Source: a virus
DNA length: 55,446 bases
Virus record (IMG/VR): IMGVR_UViG_3300030430_001863
Location: 1 to 55,446 of that record
Direction: 5' to 3' (one strand)
Part shown: positions 36,669-44,488 of the stretch, piece after piece
How the letters are laid out: every line of letters begins with the position of its first letter
How positions within the stretch are numbered: the stretch's first letter is position 1
The notes under the pieces: generated by a model
The model's input: the letters and a program-made list of their open reading frames with translations, nothing else
Told to the model about the DNA's origin: nothing
Databases searched by the model: none
Program-made: the position numbers and the translations under genes

Positions 36669-37144
36669 TGGAAACACCTGAATTTCAAGGCACACACTTA
36701 TGGGACAGACTGTGCTGGGCAAAAGAAAACCTTGAGCCGCATCAGTCTGAGTATCGTGTCGTGTATGAAGACAGTATAGACGAGTGCGCCAAGATACTCG
36801 TGCCAGACCCTAATTGGATGGCCTGTGCATTGCAGGGTGGCATCCTACCACCAGTATGGGTGTATTGGGAGCTTGCCAAAGACGAAGCACAGCCAGACTT
36901 CAAGAAGCATACTCGTGGCTATCTCTTGCATAACACAGAGCCTGTTGAGGCTATGACAGAGGAGCAAGCCTTAGAATATCTCATAATGAAAGACTGCCCA
37001 CAACATGTTTGGCGTGAGTGGGATAGCGGTAACAAGCCAAAACTGGTAATATGCAAAAAAGAACAGCTTCCAGCAACAAGAGAGTGGCGTAATGCTTGGA
37101 AGATTAGTGAAGACCTAGCCACTGATAAAACTGTAGCCGCATAA
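36668..37144 (+). CDS. Conserved phage protein (158 aa), acidic
   Basis: Start chosen at 36668, overlapping the previous stop (TAATG). It opens ETPEFQGTHLWDRLCWAKEN, continues YRVVYEDSIDECAKILVPDP, NWMACALQGGILPPVWVYWE, and ends PQHVWREWDSGNKPKLVICK, KEQLPATREWRNAW. I recall this as conserved in T4-like and marine phages without known role. Its non-fibre composition inside the fibre block suggests a chaperone or assembly factor. Confidence 0.65.
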   Translation: METPEFQGTHLWDRLCWAKENLEPHQSEYRVVYEDSIDECAKILVPDPNWMACALQGGILPPVWVYWELAKDEAQPDFKKHTRGYLLHNTEPVEAMTEEQALEYLIMKDCPQHVWREWDSGNKPKLVICKKEQLPATREWRNAWKISEDLATDKTVAA

Positions 37145-37155
37145 GGAGTAACCCA

Positions 37156-37527
37156 ATGGCAACAACTTATATTGTAGATAAGGACGGCAATCAGGTTGAT
37201 GCCTCAACTGTTACCGTTCCATCAGACCGTCATTTTCGTGGAGCATGGACTTTGAATGGCAAAGTCATCTCTGAAGATATGACAAAAGCAAAAGAAATCT
37301 TCAAGGACAAGATCCGTGAAGTTCGTGCGCCTCTGCTTGATGCAGAAGACGTAGTGTACATGAAGGCACTAGAGGCTGACAATGCAACCGCAAAGACTGC
37401 TTCTGTAAACAAGAAGAAAGCACTTCGTGATGCGCCTGCTGCAAAAGCAATTACTGATGCAGACACAATCGCAAAGCTGAAGGCAGCTTGGGATACAGAC
37501 GTACTTGGTGCTAGCCCTTACGCATAA
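37156..37527 (+). CDS. Putative tail fibre assembly-type protein (123 aa)
   Basis: TTYIVDKDGNQVDASTVTVP, DRHFRGAWTLNGKVISEDM, KAKEIFKDKIREVRAPLLDA, then a helical Ala/Lys-rich end. The DRHFRGAW opening and R-x-x-R-x-PLL-D helix resemble phage proteins near fibre genes, some acting in fibre assembly. AAGGAG precedes the ATG. Confidence 0.6.
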   Translation: MATTYIVDKDGNQVDASTVTVPSDRHFRGAWTLNGKVISEDMTKAKEIFKDKIREVRAPLLDAEDVVYMKALEADNATAKTASVNKKKALRDAPAAKAITDADTIAKLKAAWDTDVLGASPYA

Positions 37528-37560
37528 GCGTAGGGGTTATCCCTTTCGGAGTATAGGTAG

Positions 37561-38130
37561 ATGGCGTTAACTAAAGTAGACCCTGTTCATGGAATTGATT
37601 TAGCGGACAAAGAATACTTTCACGTTGATTTAACAACCCTGCAAGGTAGCTTAACTGACAACACAACCGTCACTGTAGATTTTGGGGGTAGTGGTACAGT
37701 TAAGTATGATACTAAATCAAAATTTGATTCTTCAAACGATGCTTATCTATTAGGTAGCAGTGACGGTGTTTATTTAATTAGTTACAGTGTGGGCATATCT
37801 TCTACTACTACAAATACTGAGCAAATAGTTGACCACGGTGTCCAAGTACAAGTTGCTACAGATGGTTCAACCTTTGCTTCAATACAGGGCAATAGCGGTC
37901 ATCTTCAAGATAATGCTGGTGGTGAATACGGTTCTTTAACAGAATCTGGTGCTTTTATTTACAAAGCAACAACTGCTACAACAAAAGTTAGATTACAAGC
38001 CTATGCCAACATGGTAAGTTCTGGAACTTGGAAAATAGGTGAAGATATAAATGCCATACTAGCTTCCTCTTTAGTGACAGGTGGAGATGATGCTCGTGTT
38101 ACGTTTTTATCGATAGTGAGGGTTGCATAA
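37561..38130 (+). CDS. Jelly-roll (C1q/TNF-like) tail fibre-type protein
   Basis: 189 residues, beta-rich: EYFHVDLTTLQGSLTDNTTV, SDGVYLISYSVGISSTTTNT, YKATTATTKVRLQAYANMVS, DARVTFLSIVRVA. The alternation and final ARVTFLSIVRV strand fit a C1q/TNF-like jelly roll used by phage fibres for trimerisation and receptor binding. Last residues overlap the next ATG. Confidence 0.6.
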   Translation: MALTKVDPVHGIDLADKEYFHVDLTTLQGSLTDNTTVTVDFGGSGTVKYDTKSKFDSSNDAYLLGSSDGVYLISYSVGISSTTTNTEQIVDHGVQVQVATDGSTFASIQGNSGHLQDNAGGEYGSLTESGAFIYKATTATTKVRLQAYANMVSSGTWKIGEDINAILASSLVTGGDDARVTFLSIVRVA

Positions 38131-38588
38131 TGCCATACATAGGTAAATCCCCAGAGTTCGGTGTTCGCAACCGCTTCGTTTATCAAGCAACTGCTAGTCA
38201 GACTACCTTTAGTGGCAGCGACGGTGACAGTAAGACACTGACCTACACAGATAGTCTGTACATGGATGTGTATCAAAACGGTGTTCTTCTCAAGCCTGGG
38301 ACTGATTATGCCGCTACAACAGGCACCAGCGTTGTTTTGGTAACAGCCGCTACTTTGAACGACATTGTTGAGATGGTTGTGTATGACACGTTTGCCGTGG
38401 CTAGTTCGTATACTAAGACTGAAAGTGATACCCGCTACCCATTTAAGGGCAACAACAGCATCATCCGTCTAAATGGTCAGACCATCAGCGCGGACATCAC
38501 TATTGATAGCGATGAGAACGGCATATCGGCAGGACCAATCACACAGTCCGCTACCGTGACTGTTAACGGGTATTGGAGCATTGTATGA
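38130..38588 (+). CDS. Tail fibre attachment-type protein (152 aa)
   Basis: PYIGKSPEFGVRNRFVYQAT, TFSGSDGDSKTLTYTDSLYM, DVYQNGVLLKPGTDYAATTG, VEMVVYDTFAVASSYTK, then VNGYWSIV. This opening and the Y-x-NGVLL-x-PGTDY segment are typical of marine podovirus fibre starts. It precedes the second GDLA array as 35097 precedes the first. Confidence 0.65.
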   Translation: MPYIGKSPEFGVRNRFVYQATASQTTFSGSDGDSKTLTYTDSLYMDVYQNGVLLKPGTDYAATTGTSVVLVTAATLNDIVEMVVYDTFAVASSYTKTESDTRYPFKGNNSIIRLNGQTISADITIDSDENGISAGPITQSATVTVNGYWSIV

Positions 38589-39013
38589 CCAGTGTATTGA
38601 ATGTAGATACTATTGCAGATAAGGCTGGCACTGGCCCTGTTGCATTGACTAAGCAACAGGCCGCTAAACATTGGGTTAACTATGATGCTGTCAACCAAAC
38701 AACAGATGGGTCATTCAATCAGAGCAGTTTGACTGATAATGCGGAAGGTGATTTTACTAGCACTTATACTAACGGATTATCTAGTGCTACTGATAAGTGT
38801 ATCATGACTAACACTTTTAACACCGTAAATGACGGTGCTAGTGGCAATTCAGGAGATACTAGGGGCGGTAGTAATTCAGACCAAGCGGGGGATAGTTCTC
38901 AGTCTGCATCTTTAATTAACTTTCACACTTATTACGGATCTAATGGTAGTTCAAATGGGGCTAAGGAAGATCACAATGGCTCGTATTGCATGACTGTAGG
39001 AGACCTAGCATAA
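38585..39013 (+). CDS. GDLA-family tail cassette 4
   Basis: 142 residues from ATG 38585 (ATGA). TSVLNVDTIADKAGTGPVAL, TKQQAAKHWVNYDAVNQTTD, GSFNQSSLTDNAEGDFTSTY, and end VGDLA. Closest to cassette 1 in the P-VTLTKQ-x-AAK opening. The C-terminal half is Asn/Ser/Gly-rich. Ribosome-site end from 38999. Confidence 0.7.
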   Translation: MTSVLNVDTIADKAGTGPVALTKQQAAKHWVNYDAVNQTTDGSFNQSSLTDNAEGDFTSTYTNGLSSATDKCIMTNTFNTVNDGASGNSGDTRGGSNSDQAGDSSQSASLINFHTYYGSNGSSNGAKEDHNGSYCMTVGDLA

Positions 39014-39429
39014 TGGCAAGCATACTTAAAGTAGACACAATTACAGGTGTAGCTACCGCTGGGTCTATTGCGATTACTGGCGAGGGTAACTCGACCACGA
39101 CTAACTTGCAGCAGGGGTTGGCAAAGTCTTGGATTAATGTAAAGGGTACTGGCACGGCTAGCAGCGACATGATACGCGATTCTTTCAACATTAGTTCGGA
39201 CACCGACAACGGCACAGGAAACTATACTTTTGCGTTCTCTTCAAATATGAACAATGATGATTATGCTGCAGGTTCTGGGGTAAGTGGGTCTACAGATGCT
39301 GGTAATTTTAATCCCGCAGGAATTTGTAACAGAACAACTAGTAATTATGTAATGGATATAGAAAATGCTAGTAGCGTTGGAACTGACCCTGGCATAGGAG
39401 ATGCAACAATTTTTGGAGACCTCGCGTAA
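39013..39429 (+). CDS. GDLA-family tail cassette 5
   Basis: 138 residues. ASILKVDTITGVATAGSIAI, TGEGNSTTTNLQQGLAKSWI, RDSFNISSDTDNGTGNYTFA, FSSNMNNDDYAAGSG, and end FGDLA. Near-identical segments to cassette 2 (GEGNSTTTNLQQGLAK, MNNDDYA). Embedded ribosome site from 39415. Confidence 0.7.
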   Translation: MASILKVDTITGVATAGSIAITGEGNSTTTNLQQGLAKSWINVKGTGTASSDMIRDSFNISSDTDNGTGNYTFAFSSNMNNDDYAAGSGVSGSTDAGNFNPAGICNRTTSNYVMDIENASSVGTDPGIGDATIFGDLA

Positions 39430-39812
39430 TGGCAAGCGAACTGAGAGTAAACACCTTAAAAGATAGTGCAGGTAACAACTCCATTGGCATGAGCTTTGTT
39501 GCAGGGGGAACTGCAAAAGTAACAGGAAACTTGCAAGAAGATGCTAGTAGCAATTCTACAGTTTCAATGAACATATCGAGTGTTACTGATGGCTCTGCTG
39601 GATTAAATACTGTTGCAGTTAGCACTGCCTTTACTGGGGCTTTGGCTGTAGCAGCTTTAATTAGCAATCACGATAGTAGCTATAATCGGACTCATACAGT
39701 TGATGATACAAGTGCATCTTCATTTATTACCCGTGCTGTTACCGCATCAGGTGGCACACTTACTGATACAAATGCCGCACATTCAATAGCGTTTTTTGGA
39801 GATCTAGCATGA
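39429..39812 (+). CDS. GDLA-family tail cassette 6
   Basis: 127 residues. ASELRVNTLKDSAGNNSIGM, SFVAGGTAKVTGNLQEDASS, SMNISSVTDGSAGLNTVAVS, ending FFGDLA. More diverged in the middle but keeps the N-terminal V-x-TLK-D pattern and the end. Embedded ribosome site from 39798 (GGAGATCTAGCATGAG). Confidence 0.65.
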   Translation: MASELRVNTLKDSAGNNSIGMSFVAGGTAKVTGNLQEDASSNSTVSMNISSVTDGSAGLNTVAVSTAFTGALAVAALISNHDSSYNRTHTVDDTSASSFITRAVTASGGTLTDTNAAHSIAFFGDLA

Positions 39813-40243
39813 GTAGAGCCGCAGACTTAGCCGCCCTGATTGTTGACGTCAACACTACAGAGGCGAAAACAGACGAGCTTACTGGCAAGACCACTGCTAG
39901 TTCTATTGCTGTAACTGCTGAAGGCGGTAGCACAACCACAACCTTGCAACAGGGATTGGCGAAGGCTTTTTCAAATTTTAATGGTCTTGCTGGTACAGTT
40001 GCTTTTGCTGATAGTTTTAATTACTCATCTGTAACAGACAACACAACTGGTGATTTTAATTTAAGTTTTACTAATAATATGGGAAGTGCACTTTATGCTG
40101 TAGGAATTTCCTGTACGTTTTTTAATGGGATATATAGTGGGGGTGTGGCGGCTGCTAGCATTAGAATTTTTACTTCTAACGCTTCTGGCACGTTGCAAGA
40201 TAGAGACGATACGACAACTTCAATTCATGGAGACCTCGCATAA
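39809..40243 (+). CDS. GDLA-family tail cassette 7
   Basis: 144 residues with a longer N-terminus (SRAADLAALIVDVNTTEAKT), then TTASSIAVTAEGGSTTTTLQ, QGLAKAFSNFNGLAG, ADSFNYSSVTDNTTGDFNLS and end HGDLA. Related to cassettes 2 and 5 in STTT-x-LQQGLAK. The final codons (from 40229) place a ribosome site before the hub gene at 40244. Confidence 0.7.
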   Translation: MSRAADLAALIVDVNTTEAKTDELTGKTTASSIAVTAEGGSTTTTLQQGLAKAFSNFNGLAGTVAFADSFNYSSVTDNTTGDFNLSFTNNMGSALYAVGISCTFFNGIYSGGVAAASIRIFTSNASGTLQDRDDTTTSIHGDLA

Positions 40244-40717
40244 ATGCCTTTAACCAAGCTACAGTTCAAACCTGGAGTGGTTAAAGACACAACAGCTTAC
40301 TCAAACGAAGGTGGGTGGGTTGACAGTGACCTCATACGTTTTAGGTTTGGTTATCCTGAAAAAATAGGTGGGTGGGAGTCTCGTACAAACGATACAATAG
40401 TTGGTACGCCAAGAGCTTTGCATTCATGGCAGTCTCTAAATAACACGCCGTTTATTGGTATTGGTACGCATCAAAAGTATTACATTGAGAGTAGCGGTAA
40501 TATTTTTAATATTACTCCCATTAGAACAACTTTTATGATTCCTGCTAAACCCACAGGTAATCAGGCGACAACTTCGTTAGGAACTGTTACAGTAGAAACA
40601 GAAAACTTCCAGAGTGCGCTGCTTTCTAATGTTACAGGGCTTGTTGGAAACCTACAAATTAACTTCTACGTTACAGCTACGGCCTCTGTTGGAAATGTTA
40701 CTGTAACAACTTCATAG
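40244..40717 (+). CDS. Tail hub / DNA-stabilisation-type protein, N-terminal part of a split gene
   Basis: 157 residues. PLTKLQFKPGVVKDTTAYSN, EGGWVDSDLIRFRFGYPEKI, GGWESRTNDTIVGTPRALHS, IGIGTHQKYYIESSGN and NITPIRT match the first about 100 residues of a large marine podovirus tail protein. The sequence then enters Ig-like repeats (TTSLGTVTVETENF) and stops at TAG 40715-40717. The rest of the protein is the next gene, in a different frame with its own start. Probably both chains associate; a decayed gene is the alternative. Confidence 0.7.
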   Translation: MPLTKLQFKPGVVKDTTAYSNEGGWVDSDLIRFRFGYPEKIGGWESRTNDTIVGTPRALHSWQSLNNTPFIGIGTHQKYYIESSGNIFNITPIRTTFMIPAKPTGNQATTSLGTVTVETENFQSALLSNVTGLVGNLQINFYVTATASVGNVTVTTS

Positions 40718-40724
40718 GTGAGTC

Positions 40725-42608
40725 ATGGCTGATATTACTGTTTCCGCGTCAGGCTTATCTTCTACCAGTTCTATAGGAACAGTTACGCTTCCTGGTGCAA
40801 TAAATGTCATTGCTGTTACAGGGGTGTCTTCTGCTGGCTCCATCGGGACGGCTAGAGCACCTGGTGCAATAAATGTTTTTCCTGTAACTAGCCCTGCTTT
40901 AACCTCTTCTTTGAACAGTGTTTCGGCTTCAGGCAACATTAGCATTCCTGTAACAGGCTTTTCTCTTACATCTACAGCGGGTAATCCGCGTATTGTTACC
41001 GTAATACTGACAGGTGTTTCAGCTAGCACAACACTTGGCTCGGCAGTGGCTCAAGTCGGTGTTGTTTTAGGCAGCAACCTTACTTTTTCAACTACTCAAG
41101 ACAGCACAACCGTTACTGTAAGCCACTCCAGTCATGGCGCGACTACAGGAGACTATATAACTATTTCTGACGCTAATTTTGGTGGGCTGTACACAACCTT
41201 AGTTGGCTTGTTAAACGGTGAGCATACTATAACTGTTATAGATGATGGATCTTATACCTTTACCATCGCTCAAGGCGCAGAAGTGTCTTTGTTAAATTCT
41301 GGCGAAGCTAATGTAGCTTATGAAATAACCCCTGGCTTAGACAATGTTGTTGGTGGGTATGGCTGGGGTGCAGGAACATGGGGCAGGAATGGCTGGAACG
41401 AACCAGCCGACACACTTGCTACAAATCAGCTACGGTTTTGGAAGCACGACAATTTTGGTGAAGACCTTATCTTTAACATTCGTGGCGGTAGAATATATTA
41501 TTGGGATGCCACAACAGGGTTTACTGAACGTGCTAGAGATATAAGTTTCTATTCTACCAGTGCGCCTATTGCTGCAAATCAAGTTCTTGTTTCAGACAGA
41601 GATCGTCATGTTATTGCTGTTGGTACAAACGCTATTGGCTCAAATGATTTAGACCCATTGCTTGTGCGCTTTAGTTCACAAGAGAATCCTTTTGATTGGA
41701 CGCCCACGGCAACAAATACCGCAGGTGATTTAAGGATAGGAAATGGTTCAGAAATAGTACAAGCAGTAGAAACTCGCCGTGAGGTTCTTTTAATTACGGA
41801 TAGTTCTGTGCATTCAATGCAATTTATTGGTCCTCCTTTTACTTTTGGAATTACACAGTTGTCAAATCAAACGACCATTCGCGGGGTTAACGCTGCGGTA
41901 GCTGTTGGCGATGCTGTTTTTTGGATGGGTGTGGATCGTTTCTATCTTTATGATGGTCGTGTTCAACCATTGCCTTGTACGTTAAGAGACTACATCTTTG
42001 ATGATTTTGATGAGCAACAAGCTAATAAAGTTTTTGCTGGATCTAATGCAGCCTTTGGTGAAGTCTTTTGGTTTTACCCTTCCGAAACAGGGTCTGGTGA
42101 GAACAACCGATATGTTGTTTACAACTACGAGCAAAAAATTTGGTATCATGGAAACCTTGAAAGAACAGCTTGGCTTGATCGTGGTATAAACGACTTCCCG
42201 TTAGCTACCACCTCTGCCTCAAACACATCTTACCCAAGTAAGCTATATGATCACGAGATTGGCTCTGATGCTGACGGTGTGGCTATATCATCATTTATAG
42301 AGTCTGCGCCGATTGATATTGGTGATGGTGACAGCTTCTTGTTTATTCGCCGCATGATACCTGATGTAAACTTTGACAGATCTACATCTACTGCAACAAA
42401 AGAAGCAACTATAACGCTCAAGTCACAACGCTCTCCTGCAGGTGGATTTACAACTTCTAAGGCTTTAACAGTTACTGACACAACAGAACAGAACCATACA
42501 AGACTAAGAGGAAGGTCTTTTGGTTTGAGGATAGAATCCGATAACTTGGGTGTGGCTTGGAGACTTGGTTCTCCTCGTTTGGAAATACAACAGGACGGTA
42601 AACGATGA
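40725..42608 (+). CDS. Tail hub / DNA-stabilisation-type protein, C-terminal part of a split gene
   Basis: 627 residues. Residues 1-115 are Ig-like repeats (ITVSASGLSSTSSIGTVTLP and relatives). The body then continues the canonical protein: TVTVSHSSHGATTGDYITIS, GAGTWGRNGWNEPADTLATN, DRHVIAVGTNAIGSNDLDPL, SSQENPFDWTPTATNTAGDL, then AVFWMGVDRFYLYDGRVQPL and a C-terminal beta domain. AGGTGAG lies ahead of its ATG. Function is inferred from place among adaptor and internal virion genes: closing the tail channel or retaining packaged DNA. Confidence 0.7.
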   Translation: MADITVSASGLSSTSSIGTVTLPGAINVIAVTGVSSAGSIGTARAPGAINVFPVTSPALTSSLNSVSASGNISIPVTGFSLTSTAGNPRIVTVILTGVSASTTLGSAVAQVGVVLGSNLTFSTTQDSTTVTVSHSSHGATTGDYITISDANFGGLYTTLVGLLNGEHTITVIDDGSYTFTIAQGAEVSLLNSGEANVAYEITPGLDNVVGGYGWGAGTWGRNGWNEPADTLATNQLRFWKHDNFGEDLIFNIRGGRIYYWDATTGFTERARDISFYSTSAPIAANQVLVSDRDRHVIAVGTNAIGSNDLDPLLVRFSSQENPFDWTPTATNTAGDLRIGNGSEIVQAVETRREVLLITDSSVHSMQFIGPPFTFGITQLSNQTTIRGVNAAVAVGDAVFWMGVDRFYLYDGRVQPLPCTLRDYIFDDFDEQQANKVFAGSNAAFGEVFWFYPSETGSGENNRYVVYNYEQKIWYHGNLERTAWLDRGINDFPLATTSASNTSYPSKLYDHEIGSDADGVAISSFIESAPIDIGDGDSFLFIRRMIPDVNFDRSTSTATKEATITLKSQRSPAGGFTTSKALTVTDTTEQNHTRLRGRSFGLRIESDNLGVAWRLGSPRLEIQQDGKR

Positions 42609-42832
42609 GCAGAGACCTTGTACCGCCACAGTTTCCGTTAGCTCCTGAAGAGTACGATAGGCAGTATTTTGATGAGATGGTTCGCTCTTTGACTCAACTT
42701 GTGGTACAGTTACAAAACCCAGGTGAGTTGCGAGGCACAAAAATAACACTCACAGACTTACCGACATCTGCTACTGGACTTGAAACAGGGGCTTTGTATA
42801 ATGATGGTGGGACGGTGAAGGTGGTGCTATGA
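42605..42832 (+). CDS. Small conserved phage protein (75 aa)
   Basis: SRDLVPPQFPLAPEEYDRQY, FDEMVRSLTQLVVQLQNPGE, then a short beta end (TGLETGALYNDGGTVKVV). Coupled by ATGA at both ends. Common in marine phages after the hub gene; probably a minor tail component. Confidence 0.65.
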   Translation: MSRDLVPPQFPLAPEEYDRQYFDEMVRSLTQLVVQLQNPGELRGTKITLTDLPTSATGLETGALYNDGGTVKVVL

Positions 42833-43623
42833 GCATTCTAAAGAAACTAGCTCCGATAGCAGGTGGCGCGATAGGATATCTCATTGGTGGTCCTGCGGGT
42901 AGTGCTGCGTTAAACGCGGCTCTTGGATCTGGGATTGGCACTCTTCTCGCTGGTGGCGACACAGACGATGTTATAAAGAATGCTATACTTGCTGGCGGCG
43001 CGGGGGCTGGGCTTGGTGCTCTTGGCATAGGCACAGGAGCAACAGGTGTTGCAGCGCAATCGGCAGGAGCAAAAGCCGCTACTCAAGCCGCCGCCGCAAA
43101 AGCCGCAGAGGCCACTGCCGCAAAAGCCGCCGCCGCAAAAGCCGCTAAAGGTGGTCTTTTTGGCACGGGTCTTAGTGCTGGTGACATTGCCCTAGGGTCT
43201 AGTGTTTTAGGATTACTTGGCAAGGGTGAAGAAGAAGATATAACAGGACAGCCTGAAGGCGGTGAGTCTAGTCCTGATTATGAAGGAAAGCCCTATAAAG
43301 GCTTGTTTATAGACCCCGACACAGGAATAGCGTATGATACAATAGAAGAACTAGAGGACGCTGTAAAAGCGCGGATGACTTTAGCCTCTGGTGGTATTGT
43401 AACTCTTCAAGCAGGTGGTCTAATTGAGGGTCCAGGCACTGGAACCTCGGACGATATCAAAGCAGGTATCTATCAAAATGGTAAAAAAGTACAAGAAGCA
43501 AGACTTTCAGACGAAGAGTTTGTTATGACTAAGAAGGCTGTTACAGGCGCAGGAAACGGTGACCCTAAGAAAGGTGCTGATGTCATGTATTCTTTGATGG
43601 ATAAATTTGAAAGGATGGCGTGA
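42829..43623 (+). CDS. Internal virion-type protein with Ala/Lys repeat
   Basis: 264 residues. The N-terminus is Gly/Ala-rich and membrane-like (LAPIAGGAIGYLIGGPAGSA), followed by an Ala-Lys helical repeat (AAKAAEATAAKAAAAKAAKG). The C-terminal 70 residues hold GPGTGTSDDIKAGIYQNGKK, RLSDEEFVMTKKAVTGAGNG, KGADVMYSLMDKFERMA, a module I recognise from marine phage internal proteins. Likely ejected with DNA to help cross the envelope. Confidence 0.65.
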   Translation: MSILKKLAPIAGGAIGYLIGGPAGSAALNAALGSGIGTLLAGGDTDDVIKNAILAGGAGAGLGALGIGTGATGVAAQSAGAKAATQAAAAKAAEATAAKAAAAKAAKGGLFGTGLSAGDIALGSSVLGLLGKGEEEDITGQPEGGESSPDYEGKPYKGLFIDPDTGIAYDTIEELEDAVKARMTLASGGIVTLQAGGLIEGPGTGTSDDIKAGIYQNGKKVQEARLSDEEFVMTKKAVTGAGNGDPKKGADVMYSLMDKFERMA

Positions 43624-44486
43624 TGACAGTTACTTCAACCTCACAGTCGCTTCCAAAGTATCAGGAAGAGTATTTAAAAAACATATTGTCCAGTGCAGAG
43701 ACACTAGCAAACCAACCCACCACGATTCCTGATTATCAGGTTGCTTCAATGTCGCCTGCCCAGCAACAGGCTATCCAACTTGGCCTTGCAGGGATTGGTG
43801 CTTATCAACCTATGATGCAGGCAGGGGCTTATACTCTAGGTCAAGGTGTAGCGTCTTTGTCTCCAGAAGGCTATCAACAGTTTATGAATCCTTACATAGA
43901 CCAAGTTGTTGACCAAAGTATGCAGGATTTACAACGTCAGGCAGACATCGAGCGTCAGCGAATTGGTTCTGGTGCCATACAAGGTGGTGCTTTTGGTGGT
44001 TCTCGTCAGGCAGTAGCCGAACAAGAACTACAGCGCAATACAGCGGATGCGTTGGCAAGACAATCATCACAACTGCGTTCACAGGCGTTTGAAAGCGCAC
44101 AGAACAGGGCACAGCAAGCTGGAGAATTGTTCGGCAAGCTCGGACTCCAACAAGCCGCTCTGGGCGAATCTGCGCAAGCTGCGCAACAGCGAGACATTAG
44201 CCTGCTATCACAGCTTGGTGGACAAGAGCAACAACAGCAACAAGCCGAGATTGATGCACAACGTGCCACGAGCCTTGAACGCCAGTTTGAGCCGTACCAA
44301 CGTATTGGCTTTATGTCTGACATATTCCGTGGCGTGCCGACACAAACACAGACACTGACCTCTACAACTGCGCCAAAGCCTAGCCTGATGTCACAGCTTG
44401 GCGGCATTGGCATGGGCATCGCAGGACTGCAACAAGCAGGAGCGTTTGGTGAAGGTGGATTGTTTAGCGGTCTGTTTGGGAGATAG
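43623..44486 (+). CDS. Internal virion protein (Gln-rich, 287 aa)
   Basis: Start is ATG 43623 (TGATG). SLPKYQEEYLKNILSSAETL, ASMSPAQQQAIQLGLAGIGA, then IGSGAIQGGAFGGSRQAVAE and a long Gln/Ala helical part. The family is common before large ejection proteins in marine podoviruses. Probably an inner-core or ejection protein. Confidence 0.7.
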   Translation: MTVTSTSQSLPKYQEEYLKNILSSAETLANQPTTIPDYQVASMSPAQQQAIQLGLAGIGAYQPMMQAGAYTLGQGVASLSPEGYQQFMNPYIDQVVDQSMQDLQRQADIERQRIGSGAIQGGAFGGSRQAVAEQELQRNTADALARQSSQLRSQAFESAQNRAQQAGELFGKLGLQQAALGESAQAAQQRDISLLSQLGGQEQQQQQAEIDAQRATSLERQFEPYQRIGFMSDIFRGVPTQTQTLTSTTAPKPSLMSQLGGIGMGIAGLQQAGAFGEGGLFSGLFGR

Positions 44487-44488
44487 CG

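Noticed and set aside
40700-40730. Programmed frameshift joining the two hub genes
   Set aside because: No slippery heptamer, and both frames have a stop close to the junction; a separate ribosome site exists for the second gene.
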